Assembly: GCA_944390825.1 (NCBI GenBank)
Contig: CALXRG010000014.1
Coordinates: 1 to 64,000 of the forward strand
DNA: 64,000 bases
Source: an uncultured Akkermansia sp.
GTDB lineage: Bacteria; Verrucomicrobiota; Verrucomicrobiia; Verrucomicrobiales; Akkermansiaceae
Reading direction: 5' to 3'
How positions within the stretch are numbered: position 1 is the stretch's first letter; each line of letters opens with the position of its first letter. The position numbers and the translations under genes were made by a program. The notes under the pieces are model-generated. The model ran no database searches. It had not been told where the DNA came from and saw only the letters and a program-made list of their open reading frames with translations. Below, piece by piece: positions 37,846-47,335 of the stretch.

Positions 37846-38880
37846 CTACTTGGCAGATTTTTCCTCAAGCTTTCCGCGCACCTTCTGCTCGATTTCTGCG
37901 TACAATTCGGGGTTGTTGCGCAGGGCGTCCTTTGCGCCATCGCGTCCCTGAGCAAGCTGACCGCCATTGTAGCTGAACCAGGAGCCGCGCTTCTGCACGA
38001 TGTCATACTCCATCGCCAGGTCAAGCAGGCTGCCCACCGAAGAAATCCCCTCATTGTACATGATGTCGAACTCACACTCTGTGAACGGAGCCGCCACCTT
38101 ATTTTTGACGACCTTGAGCTTGGTGCGGTTGCCGGACACCGTACCATCCGTCCCCTTGATCTGGCCGATGCGGCGGATATCGCAACGCACCGACGCATAG
38201 AACTTCAGCGCGCGACCGCCGGGCGTCGTCTCCGGGTTGCCGAACATCACTCCGATCTTCTCACGGATCTGGTTGGTAAAGATACAGATCGTCCGCGCCT
38301 TGGAAATGAGCGAAGTCAACTTACGCAGTGCCGCGCTCATCAGTCGGGCCTGGGCACCCACCGTACTGTCACCGATCTCGCCCTCCAGCTCCTGGCGCGT
38401 CACGAGAGCCGCCACCGAGTCCACCACGATCACATCGATCGCGTTGGAGCGCACGAGCGCCTCACAAATCTGGAGTGCCTCCTCACCGCTGTTGGGCTGC
38501 GAGACCAGCAAATCATCCAGATTCACCCCGAGCTTCGCCGCATAGGACGGATCCAGCGCGTGCTCCACATCGATAAACGCCGCCAGTCCCCCCGCGCGCT
38601 GGGCCTGCGCGATCACGGTGAGCGTCAGCGTCGTCTTACCCGACGACTCCGGGCCGAACACCTCCACAATACGCCCGCGCGGGAAACCGCCTACGCCCAG
38701 AGCGCGGTCGATCAGCAAATTACCGGTGGGGATCACCTCCACCTCCATTGTCTTGTGGTCACCGAGGCGCATGATGGCATTCTCGCCAAAGTCCTTCTGG
38801 ATCTGCAGCATCGCCGCATCCAGAGCGCGCTGGCGCTGCGCCTGCAGTTTTTCCTGTTCCGGGGTCAGCTCTTTATTCAT
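37846..38880 (-). CDS. recA: Recombinase RecA
   Basis: 344 residues. Forms ATP-dependent filaments on ssDNA, catalyses strand exchange and triggers LexA cleavage where LexA exists. Walker A is GPESSGKTT; other motifs are [10 protein letters not shown] (Walker B), [21 protein letters not shown] loop (here [14 protein letters not shown]), and [10 protein letters not shown]. Length is typical. The promoter ends 9 nt before the ATG, and no palindromic SOS box is seen around it. The SprT-like gene is downstream in the same direction. Confidence 0.97.
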   Translation of the reverse strand: MNKELTPEQEKLQAQRQRALDAAMLQIQKDFGENAIMRLGDHKTMEVEVIPTGNLLIDRALGVGGFPRGRIVEVFGPESSGKTTLTLTVIAQAQRAGGLAAFIDVEHALDPSYAAKLGVNLDDLLVSQPNSGEEALQICEALVRSNAIDVIVVDSVAALVTRQELEGEIGDSTVGAQARLMSAALRKLTSLISKARTICIFTNQIREKIGVMFGNPETTPGGRALKFYASVRCDIRRIGQIKGTDGTVSGNRTKLKVVKNKVAAPFTECEFDIMYNEGISSVGSLLDLAMEYDIVQKRGSWFSYNGGQLAQGRDGAKDALRNNPELYAEIEQKVRGKLEEKSAK

Positions 38881-38889
38881 ATGGATGAG

Positions 38890-38918
38890 AGCTTACCCGT
38901 TACCCGTAGACCATGCAA
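38890..38918 (-). promoter_or_regulatory. recA promoter
   Basis: Minus strand: TTGCAT (38913-38918), 17 bp, TAAGCT (38890-38895), 9 nt to ATG. No obvious LexA-type inverted repeat overlaps it. Confidence 0.65.
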
Positions 38919-39029
38919 GCCCAAAATCAGGCAGTAGGAAGAAAATATCCCTACCACCGCCTGTGTCCGGCTCCTGTCGGGCCGTCTTCTCTGCTGCGCT
39001 GCAAAATACCCCGATGCACGCCAAAAAGC

Positions 39030-39059
39030 TTGCCAGCCACCCGCCACTTGCGGTAAGCT
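39030..39059 (+). promoter_or_regulatory. Promoter of the acetyltransferase gene
   Basis: TTGCCA (39030-39035), 18 bp, TAAGCT (39054-39059), 24 nt to the ATG. Confidence 0.6.
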
Positions 39060-39083
39060 CAGGCCGACACCTCCTGCACCGCC

Positions 39084-39653
39084 ATGGAACTCCAAGACTT
39101 TCTCCGGCACGTCGCTGCCCGCCGCCCGCTCAACACCCCCGACATCTATGATTTTCTCAACCGCATGAGCGACGCCGCCCGGCGCATCACCTTCGAACTC
39201 AACGGCTCCTACCACAGCATGGAAGAAACCCGCGCCCTGCTCTCGCGCCTCTTTGGCCGCGAGGTGGACCCCTCCCTGCGCGTCTTCCCTCCCTTCTACA
39301 CAGACTTCGGCAAAAACATCCACCTCGGCCGCAACGTCTTCATCAACGCCTGCTGCCACTTTCAGGACCAGGGCGGCGTCACCATCGGCGACAACTGCCT
39401 CATCGGCCACGCCGTCGTCTTCGCCACCCTCAACCACGGCATCGCCCCGGCCGAACGCTACTCCATGAACCCCGCCCCCATCGTCCTGGGGCGCAACGTC
39501 TGGGTCGGCTCCAACTCCACCATCCTCCAGGGCGTCACCATCGGCGACAACGCCATCATCGCCGCCGGCTCCGTCGTCACCCGCGACGTCCCCGCCAACA
39601 CCATCGTCGGCGGCGTCCCCGCCAAACCCATCCGCTCCATCGAAACCTCCTGA
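39084..39653 (+). CDS. Hexapeptide-repeat acetyltransferase (LacA/Maa type)
   Basis: 189 residues. Trimeric left-handed beta-helix enzyme expected to transfer acetyl from acetyl-CoA to a sugar hydroxyl. An N-terminal helical cap (1-65) is followed by hexapeptide repeats: GKNIHLGRNVFINACCHFQDQGGVTIGDN, then the catalytic His in ATLNHGIAP, IVLGRNVWVGSNSTILQGVTIGDNAIIAAGSVVTRDVPANTIVGGVPAK, the CoA-binding end. Best fit is the maltose/galactoside O-acetyltransferase group; the real acceptor is unknown. Own promoter, no operon partner. Confidence 0.9.
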   Translation: MELQDFLRHVAARRPLNTPDIYDFLNRMSDAARRITFELNGSYHSMEETRALLSRLFGREVDPSLRVFPPFYTDFGKNIHLGRNVFINACCHFQDQGGVTIGDNCLIGHAVVFATLNHGIAPAERYSMNPAPIVLGRNVWVGSNSTILQGVTIGDNAIIAAGSVVTRDVPANTIVGGVPAKPIRSIETS

Positions 39654-39721
39654 CGCCCCTCCTGATCTGAGCGGCCGCATCTCCTGCCAAACTGCCGGCA
39701 CCCTTCTGGCGCTGGCCCTCC

Positions 39722-39761
39722 TTATCTGCTAATTTAGCAGCAAATTAGCAGATAATTAGCA
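39722..39761. repeat. Operator-like palindromic repeat, copy at fic 3' end
   Basis: 40 bp matching 41149-41188 with two mismatches. It contains perfect 11-bp inverted arms TCTGCTAATTT/AAATTAGCAGA around 6 bp, plus a third ATTAGCA half-site. It overlaps the fic stop codon. Confidence 0.9.
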
Positions 39762-41108
39762 GTTGCGGAGATCCTCTCCGATGTCACGGAGGCGTTGTTC
39801 CAAATCAGCCACCGGGAAAAAGAGCTGTTCCCTGGAAACAAACTTCGACTGCAACAGCCCGAGTTCCGCGAGCCTGACCAGATCCGTACGTGCCGTCTGA
39901 AGCGCGACGCGGAAGCGCTTGCTCTGGATCTTGACACTCGTCACCGACTGCGGATGGTGGAGGAAATACATCAGCACCTCCATCTGCCGGAAGTTGAAAC
40001 ACGCAGCATGTGCCAGCATGCGCTGCAGTCTGCAGTAGTCATTCTGCTTTGCCCTGGCGTACTCCAACAGGGCCGTTACGGAGTTGTTAATGACCTCCAG
40101 CTGATTGACGATGAAGTAATTGAGGTCGTTGTCGTCCTCCTCCACATGGAGAAAAGCCTCATAATACCGCCCCGCATGGCGAAAAATCTCATGCGAGATG
40201 GAGATAAATTCAAACATCCAGTACCCGGCATGCAGCATCATCCAGTAAAACAGAGACCGGGCGGTACGGCCGTTTCCATCGACGAAGGGATGATCATACG
40301 CCAGCTGAAAATGCAGAATAATCGCGCGAAGAATGGGGTGTATGTAGTACTCCCCATCCTCCCCATTGGCGAAAGCGCACAGTTTCTCCAACCGCTTTGG
40401 CAGGCTTGATGCCGGCGGCGGCACGTGGATGACCTCTCCGTTGCGCTCATCTTCGATGCGGACATCATCGGCATCCGTTCTCAGCACCCCCGCCTTGTCA
40501 GGCTGATCGAGTGTTCCCTGCACAACACAGCGATGCAACGAAAGAACGAGCTCGGGCGTGAGCTTACGGTCGCGGTTGGCCATGATCATCTGCATGGCAC
40601 TGTAGTTGTTCAGCACCATCCGTTCGTGTTTGTTGACGGGAGGCCTGTTGGTTCGCAGCATTTCCCGGGCCTCCGAGCGCGTTACGGCAGCCCCCTCCAG
40701 CATACTGGACATGATAGCTTCCTCCACCAGTGACGTCACGATGTACCTTTCCCTCTCATTTTCAGAAAAAACGGACTGAGCCTCAGTCGTAATGGAGGTG
40801 CCGGCTTTCCGGTCGATGACGTGCAGCTTTTGCTGGATGAGGTCATTGGCAGCGTAGGAATAAGGCGTTCCCTGTCCATCATCCAGCGCCAAATAACGCC
40901 TGGCCTGCCGGCGGTGCAACTTCACCCCCAGCCACCATTGCTCACTGCTCAACCCCCGTGGGGCCGCATGGTAGTACAACTCGCGCCAGCTCATATAACG
41001 CTCCGCGTGCTGCGCCTCGGGCAGCGCTGCATCCATGATCTCAACGAGCCGCTGAGCATGCGCCGCGATCAGAGCATGAAGATCCGGTAAGGAACGCCGC
41101 CTTTTCAT
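39756..41108 (-). CDS. Fic-domain protein (putative AMP-transferase) with DNA-binding-like C-terminus
   Basis: 450 residues. The Fic core has HPFVDGNGRTAR (H273), the motif that transfers AMP from ATP to a target hydroxyl. An upstream SSMLEG matches the (S/T)xxxE(G/N) inhibitory helix, so the enzyme is probably self-inhibited (class II). The N-terminal region resembles the DUF4172-type cap; the C-terminal 70 residues look like a winged helix (VTSVKIQSKRFRVALQTARTDLVRLAELGLL), suggesting autoregulation. ATG 41108 is fixed by a promoter ending 7 nt upstream. Flanked on both sides by the 40-bp palindromic repeat; base composition is slightly more AT-rich than neighbours. Confidence 0.9.
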   Translation of the reverse strand: MKRRRSLPDLHALIAAHAQRLVEIMDAALPEAQHAERYMSWRELYYHAAPRGLSSEQWWLGVKLHRRQARRYLALDDGQGTPYSYAANDLIQQKLHVIDRKAGTSITTEAQSVFSENERERYIVTSLVEEAIMSSMLEGAAVTRSEAREMLRTNRPPVNKHERMVLNNYSAMQMIMANRDRKLTPELVLSLHRCVVQGTLDQPDKAGVLRTDADDVRIEDERNGEVIHVPPPASSLPKRLEKLCAFANGEDGEYYIHPILRAIILHFQLAYDHPFVDGNGRTARSLFYWMMLHAGYWMFEFISISHEIFRHAGRYYEAFLHVEEDDNDLNYFIVNQLEVINNSVTALLEYARAKQNDYCRLQRMLAHAACFNFRQMEVLMYFLHHPQSVTSVKIQSKRFRVALQTARTDLVRLAELGLLQSKFVSREQLFFPVADLEQRLRDIGEDLRNC

Positions 41109-41115
41109 GAGCCGC

Positions 41116-41145
41116 ATTATACCGGGTCTGAGTGACCGGCGTCAA
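41116..41145 (-). promoter_or_regulatory. fic promoter, leaderless type
   Basis: Minus strand: TTGACG (41140-41145), 18 bp, TATAAT (41116-41121), 7 nt to the ATG. The palindromic repeat ends 3 bp upstream of the -35, placed to bind a regulator. Confidence 0.8.
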
Positions 41146-41148
41146 TGT

Positions 41149-41188
41149 TTATCTGCTAATTTAGCAGTAAATTAGCAGATGATTAGCA
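41149..41188. repeat. Operator-like palindromic repeat, copy at fic promoter
   Basis: Second 40-bp copy (see 39722-39761), with the same inverted arms, lying directly upstream of the fic -35. A plausible regulator-binding site, perhaps for the Fic protein itself. Confidence 0.9.
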
Positions 41189-41189
41189 C

Positions 41190-41463
41190 TTGGGGGCAGC
41201 CCAGGCGTTCCCGTTCAGTCTGTCCCATTCCGCCATCCCCGTTCGGTCTGTCCCTGTTCGGTCTGTCCTCATCCCGTCTTCCCCCCCGTTCCGCCAGTTC
41301 CTTGTTCCGCCTTTCCCCCATTCCGTCAGTCCCCATTCAAGGGGAGGACGCATTCTTCTGCCCGGAATCTACAGCCAAAACCCGGAAAAAACCAGCATCT
41401 GAATATTTTTTCAAAAGCATTCGATTCGTTAGATTTTTTAAGTGACAGCAGAGTTCTAAGGGC
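41190..41463. other. Intergenic with degenerate short repeats
   Basis: About 270 bp. 41210-41340 is built of imperfect copies of a CCGTTCGGTCTGTCC-like unit on the plus strand. No gene supported; 41400-41450 is AT-rich. Confidence 0.5.
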
Positions 41464-41491
41464 TTGACTTCATAGGGCGGACCCGTAAAAT
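41464..41491 (+). promoter_or_regulatory. macA promoter, leaderless GTG type
   Basis: TTGACT (41464-41469), 16 bp, TAAAAT (41486-41491). The -10 overlaps the ATG at 41490, so the start is moved to the GTG at 41499, 7 nt downstream. Confidence 0.7.
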
Positions 41492-41498
41492 GTCGCCA

Positions 41499-43097
41499 GT
41501 GAAAGCAATCTACAAATGGGGTGTAACCGGCGCCGTTGTCGCGGCAGGTGCAGGCGTCTGGTACTACACACAAGGTTCAGCAGAAGCGCAGTACCGGTTA
41601 ACGACTGCGGCAATCGAGCGGGGCGATTACATCAGCAAAGTGCAGGCGACCGGCACACTGGAGCCGCAGGAGCTGGTGGATGTCGGCGCTCAGGTGACAG
41701 GTGAAATCAAGGAGTTCGGCCTCGATACGGCCGGCAACCGCATCGACTACGGCAGCGAAGTCAAAGCCGGGCAAATGCTCGCGCGCATCGACGATACCAT
41801 CGTCGAGCTGGACATCCAGCGTGCCGAAGCCTCCGTCGCCCAGGCGAAAGCGCAAATCTCCCAGGCCGACGCCGCCGTCGCCTCCGCGAAGGCGCAAATC
41901 TCCCAGGCGCAGTCCAACCTGAACAAAGCCACGCGCGACCTCGACCGCGCCCAAAAGCTGGGCGTGGGTGAGGCGCTCTCCCAGCTCAGCTATGACGAAT
42001 ACGTCAACGCCAAGGAAAGCGCCCAGGCCAACCTCGAATCAGCGCAAGCGCAACTGCTCACCGCCGAAGCCCAGCAGCTCAACGCCTCGGCCACCCTGCT
42101 GAGCGCCGAGGCCGCTCTCAAAAGCGAACTGCGCAACCGCGACTACACCCGCATCTGCACCCCGGTAGACGGCACTATCGTGGTGCGTCAGGTCAACGTC
42201 GGCCAGACCGTGGTGAGCAACATGAGCGCGACCACCCTCTTTCTTGTCGCACGCGACCTGTCCAAGATGCAGATTTGGACCAGCGTCAACGAAGCGGACA
42301 TCGCCAAGATCAAACCCGGGCAGACCGTCCAGTACACTGTCGATGCCCTGCCGAACCGCAGTTTCTCCGGCACGGTGAACAAAATCCGTCCGAACGCCAC
42401 GATGACCTCCAACGTCGTGACCTACATCGTGGAGGTGGACATCGACAACCCCAACCGCGAGCTGCTGCCCTACATGAGCGCGAGCGCGGAGTTTATCGTC
42501 GAGAAACAGGAGGATGTCCTGCTGGTATCGGATGCGGCCTTCAACTTCCGGCCTGATCCGGCCATGGTTGCCGGCGAGTTCCGCGGCAAGGCTGCGGGAC
42601 CGGGCGAGCCGGGTGCAGGGCCAGGTGCTCCTGCCGCGCCTGGTGGTCCCGCCGCGCCTGGTGCTCCTGCTGTAGCGGCCGGTGAATCCGGCACTGGAGC
42701 TAACGGTTCGCCCGCAGGCACCGGCCAGTCGGCAGACAAGGCGCAAACCGGCAGCATGGCGGATCAGCGGCCCGAGCTCCCCGAAGGGATGAAACCCGCG
42801 CTTGTCTGGCGCAAGGTCGGTGACAAGCAAGTCGCGCCGGTGCGCGTCCTGCGGGGCAACAGCAACGGCGCCCGCAGCGTCATCCAGCCGATGCCCGGCG
42901 AACAGCTCGAGGAAGGCATGGAGCTGGTGACCGGCATCTCGCACGTCACCGCCGGGGCCGAAGCCGGTGAAGCCGGCAGCAACAACCTCTTTGCCATGAA
43001 ACGGCCCGAGCGCCGCCAGCGTGGCACCGGTGGAGCCGAGCCGAACGAAACCGCCAAAAAAGCCGCCAAACACGACGGCCCGCCCCCGCCTCCATAA
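41499..43097 (+). CDS. macA: MacA-type periplasmic adaptor of an efflux pump
   Basis: 532 residues. Membrane-fusion protein linking the inner-membrane MacB pump to an outer-membrane channel. N-terminal anchor (about 5-25), lipoyl/beta-barrel halves (ATGTLEPQELVDVGAQVTGEI and YTRICTPVDGTIVVR), and between them an alpha-helical hairpin rich in Ala, Gln and Ser (about 100-210) with near-identical KAQISQA repeats. Unusual: a Gly/Pro/Ala-rich insert (about 366-405, GAPAAPGGPAAPGAP type) before the last domain, and a Pro-rich C-terminus. The GTG start follows from the promoter. Confidence 0.92.
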   Translation: MKAIYKWGVTGAVVAAGAGVWYYTQGSAEAQYRLTTAAIERGDYISKVQATGTLEPQELVDVGAQVTGEIKEFGLDTAGNRIDYGSEVKAGQMLARIDDTIVELDIQRAEASVAQAKAQISQADAAVASAKAQISQAQSNLNKATRDLDRAQKLGVGEALSQLSYDEYVNAKESAQANLESAQAQLLTAEAQQLNASATLLSAEAALKSELRNRDYTRICTPVDGTIVVRQVNVGQTVVSNMSATTLFLVARDLSKMQIWTSVNEADIAKIKPGQTVQYTVDALPNRSFSGTVNKIRPNATMTSNVVTYIVEVDIDNPNRELLPYMSASAEFIVEKQEDVLLVSDAAFNFRPDPAMVAGEFRGKAAGPGEPGAGPGAPAAPGGPAAPGAPAVAAGESGTGANGSPAGTGQSADKAQTGSMADQRPELPEGMKPALVWRKVGDKQVAPVRVLRGNSNGARSVIQPMPGEQLEEGMELVTGISHVTAGAEAGEAGSNNLFAMKRPERRQRGTGGAEPNETAKKAAKHDGPPPPP

Positions 43098-43391
43098 GCT
43101 GCCGCCCCGGCCTGCCTGAGCCTCCGGGGCACCGCGCGCGAGCCGGTTCTTTCCGGCCGGCGGCGGCCCGGCAGCTCCCCGGCCGGCTGTAGCACCGGCG
43201 GCTTCCCCGGCCTGAAGCAGCCCCGGCCTGCAGCGTCACGGCAGCTCCCCGGCCTGCAGCCCCCGGCCTCCAGCAGCCCCGGCCTGCCCACCCGCACCGG
43301 GCAAGCACCCCCTCCCCAGCCGCGCCACATCGCGCCTCCGGCACCGCCACCTGTTTCACCGCCACCTGTTTACCAACACGCATCTCCTACC
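43098..43391. repeat. GC-rich spacer with short tandem repeats between macA and macB
   Basis: 294 bp. 43165-43290 contains repeated GGCAGCTCCCCGGCC and CCCCGGCCTGCAGC units. No gene. It may lower or separate macB expression relative to macA. Confidence 0.6.
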
Positions 43392-44095
<704 letters not shown>

Positions 44096-44099
<4 letters not shown>

Positions 44100-45466
44100 A
44101 ACTCTGGCCCCTCCTCTGCACCTGCGCCCGCGCCCTGGTGCGCAACCCCATGCGCGCCCTGCTCACCGTGCTGGGCATCGTCATCGGCATTGCCGCCGTC
44201 GTCGCCATCATGGAGATTGGCAACGGCTCGAGCAAGCAAATCAGCCAGCAGCTGACCACCCTTGGGGCGGACGTCGTCAACGTCTTTGGCGCCTCGGTCA
44301 ACACCGCCGGCGTCAGCTCCGGCCGTGGCGGCCGCGCCTCGCTCTACGCTGCGGATGCGGATGCCATCACCGAGCACTGCCAGGAGACCGTCATCGCCGC
44401 CTCCCCCGTCGTGCGCACCAACGACCAGGTCATCGTCGGCAACCAGAACTGGTCGCCCAACACCATTGTCGGCGGCAACGAGCATTACCTGACCATCGAA
44501 GGCTGGGAAGTCGAGCACGGCATGGCCTTCACCCGCGAACACGTCCGCGACTCGGCCCGCGTCTGCCTCATCGGCAGCACCATCGCCAAAAACCTCTTTG
44601 AAGACAAAGACCCCGTCGGCGAAGAGATCCGCATCAAGGACGTCATCTTCACCGTCATTGGCGTGCTGGGCAGCAAGGGGGCTGACATGGGCGGCAACGA
44701 CAAGGACGACTGCCTCATCCTGCCCTGGTCGAGCATCCGCACCCGGCTGAAAGGCTCCAGTGCGAGCGCCACCATCTCCAAAGCCGGCGCAGCCAACAGC
44801 TCGGTAGGCGTCTCCGCCACAGACACCTTCTCCACCTCGGCCGTGAGCTTCTACCCGGGCAGCGACCTGCAACCCTACGACAACGCCCCGCACCCGCTGC
44901 GCACCGTCACCGTGGACGGTCTCATCGTCCAGGTGCGCGACAGCAGCAACACCACGCCCGCCATGGACGCCATGACCACCGTCCTGCGCGCCCAGCACGG
45001 TCTGGAACCCGGCGAGCTGGATGACTTTGAGATGCGCGACCGCGCCCAATTTGCCAACATGGTCTCGAGCACCTCACAAACCATGAGCACGCTGCTCGTC
45101 TCCGTCGCCATGATCTCGCTGGTCGTCGGCGGCGTCGGCATCATGAACATCATGATGGTCTCCGTCACCGAGCGCACCAAAGAAATCGGCCTGCGCATGG
45201 CCGTTGGGGCGCGGCCCTGCGACATCATGTGGCAATTTCTGCTGGAAGCCGTCCTGCTGTGCATCACGGGCGGCATTCTCGGCATCGCGACAGGGCGGGC
45301 CATCTCAGAAATTGTGGCAGCCCAGACGGGGCTCCCGGTAGAATCCTCCCCGTCCGCGATGCTGCTGGCCGTCACCGTCTCGGCGGCGATTGGCATCATC
45401 TTCGGCTGGTATCCTGCCTACAAAGGCTCCAAACTCGACCCCATCGACGCCCTGCATCACGAATAA
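44096..45466 (+). CDS. MacB-type ABC transporter permease
   Basis: 456 residues. Four-helix MacB/FtsX topology: first helix about 20-45 (LLTVLGIVIGIAAVVAIMEIG), a large periplasmic domain (about 50-320), and three C-terminal helices, with SVTERTKEIGLRMAVGA before the last pair, a family hallmark. It couples ATP hydrolysis in the cytoplasm to periplasmic conformational change (mechanotransmission). The start overlaps the ATPase stop. Substrates of such pumps include macrolides, haem precursors, peptides and lipoproteins; which one is unknown here. Confidence 0.93.
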
Positions 45467-45550
45467 CCGCCCCCACAGCCCCGCCGGGGCCCCACCGGGC
45501 GCCTCCACCAACACCTCCACCAACACCTTCTCTTCTCGCCTTCAGACAAC

Positions 45551-46942
45551 ATGACTGCACGCCTCATCCCCTCCGCTCTGGCCGCCCTCCTCTTCACCTC
45601 CTGCCTGCTCGGGCCCAACTTCACCGGCGCCCCGGAAATGCAGCTTCCCGTCACCTGGGTGAACGCCCTGCCTCCGGCCTCCGACCAGCAAGACCTCGAC
45701 CAGTGGTGGGAAAGCTTCAGCGACCCGCAGCTCACCCGGCTCATTCATGAAGCCTACCTGGCCAATCCCGATGTGATCAGCGCCATGATCACCATCGACA
45801 AAGCCCTCTCCACCATCCGCAGCACCCGCAGCAACCTCCTCCCGCAAGTCGGCATCAGTGCCGGCGGCGGCAACAGCGGCAACTTTGACACCTCCACCTC
45901 GCACGGCAGCTGGGATGGCGCCCTCTCCGCCTCCTGGACGCCGGACATCTGGGGCAAAACGCGCCGCGAGATGGAAGCCGCCGTCGCGCGTCTGCACTCC
46001 GCCCGCGCCGCGGAAGGCGCCACCCGCACCGCACTCGCCGGCAACGTCGCCACCGCCTACTTCCAATGGATCTCCGCCAAAGAAAGCCTGCGCATCGCCC
46101 AGGAGCAACTCGAATACCAGGAGCGCACCTACCGCATCACCGTCGCGCGCAAAGCCCAGGGCTTTGAGGACGAACTGGCCGTCGCGGAAGCCCGCACCAC
46201 CATCGCGAACACCCGCGCCACCATCCCCAGCCTGGAGGCCCAGATCAGCTCCTGTGAGAACACCCTGGCCACCTACCTTGGCACCACGGTCGACCAGCTC
46301 GCCAAACTGCGCATGCCCTCCCCCGCCGTCTACAACCTCATCCCGCGCGTCCCCACCAACCTCCCCTCCGAGCTGCTGCGCCGCCGGCCGGACATCATCG
46401 GCGCCGAATATGACCTGCATGCCGACGTCGCCAACATTGGCGTCCAGGTCGCCAACCTCTTCCCCAGCCTCTCGCTGACCGGCAGCACCAGTGCCGGCTC
46501 CGGCTCCGACTTTGCCCACTTCTTCAGCAACTCCGTCTGGAACCTCGGCGCCTCGGCCTCCACCATCCTGCTCAACCGCACCACCCTCAACGAAAACGTC
46601 ACCCAGGCCAAACTCTCCGCCTTCGCCTCCGTGCAAAACTACCGCAAAGTCGTCCTGGCCGCCTTTGCCGAAGTGGAAGAATGCCTGATTGAGTACGCCA
46701 AACTCACCAACCAGCTCCCGCAATACACAGAAGCCGCCGCCGCCAGCAAAAAAGCCGCCGAACTCTCCCTGCGCATGTACAACGCCGGCGAGGCGAACTT
46801 CCTCAACGTCGCCGCCGCCGAACGCTCCTGGCTCTCCGCCGAGCTCAACGTCATCTCCACGCGCCAGCAAATCCGCATGGCCCTCGCCCGCCTCTGCGTC
46901 GCCATGGGCGGCGGCTGGAAAGAGCACCACAGCCGCCCCTGA
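45551..46942 (+). CDS. TolC-like outer-membrane efflux lipoprotein (NodT/OprM family)
   Basis: 463 residues. Outer-membrane channel of the tripartite pump. A signal peptide ends in the lipobox LFTSC, giving a lipid-anchored N-terminus. Two OEP repeats with WWESFSDPQLTRLI near the start and ELLRRRPDIIGAEYDLHADVANIGVQVANLFPSLSLTGS in the middle are typical of NodT proteins. It follows the permease gene after 84 bp, completing a macA-macB-tolC cluster. Confidence 0.93.
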   Translation: MTARLIPSALAALLFTSCLLGPNFTGAPEMQLPVTWVNALPPASDQQDLDQWWESFSDPQLTRLIHEAYLANPDVISAMITIDKALSTIRSTRSNLLPQVGISAGGGNSGNFDTSTSHGSWDGALSASWTPDIWGKTRREMEAAVARLHSARAAEGATRTALAGNVATAYFQWISAKESLRIAQEQLEYQERTYRITVARKAQGFEDELAVAEARTTIANTRATIPSLEAQISSCENTLATYLGTTVDQLAKLRMPSPAVYNLIPRVPTNLPSELLRRRPDIIGAEYDLHADVANIGVQVANLFPSLSLTGSTSAGSGSDFAHFFSNSVWNLGASASTILLNRTTLNENVTQAKLSAFASVQNYRKVVLAAFAEVEECLIEYAKLTNQLPQYTEAAAASKKAAELSLRMYNAGEANFLNVAAAERSWLSAELNVISTRQQIRMALARLCVAMGGGWKEHHSRP

Positions 46943-47335
46943 TTGCCCGCTTTCCCCCGCTGATTGCCCGCTTTCCGGCTCCCTCGCTGCCTCCCTGCAC
47001 AGCGCGGCACCCGCCGTACCGCAGCGCTCGCCACCCTGCCCCCGCCGTACCGCAGCGCTCGCCACCCTGCCCCCGCCGCACCGCCGCCGAGCCACCAGCC
47101 GCGCGGCGGGCTGCTTGCAAAAACCCTGCAGCACAACCGCCTGCGGGCACGAGCCCCCAGGCAAACAGCACCCCTGCGGCCAACCGCATTGATGGCTCTG
47201 ACCTAATCCACCCCGTCGCCCCTACCCGTCGCCACCCCCACCCCAACCACAGAAAAGGGGAGCCGGTGTCAACACACAGCTCCCCCATCAGAAACAAGCC
47301 TGCACACTCAGGGCATTTCCAGGAAAATCCCCGCC
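46943..47335. other. Intergenic between the efflux operon and ftsZ
   Basis: 393 bp between convergent units. It contains the 31-bp tandem repeat (47010-47071) and no supported gene. No classic terminator is visible. Confidence 0.5.
47010..47071. repeat. Two perfect tandem copies of a 31-bp unit
   Basis: 47010-47040 and 47041-47071 are identical, and a decayed third copy begins at 47072. Unit starts CCCGCCGTACCGCAGCGCTC. Possibly variable in number between strains. Confidence 0.9.

Noticed and set aside
41198..41340. Possible CRISPR-like array of CCGTTCGGTCTGTCC units
   Set aside because: Units are short, imperfect and contiguous without spacers; simple-sequence drift is the better explanation.
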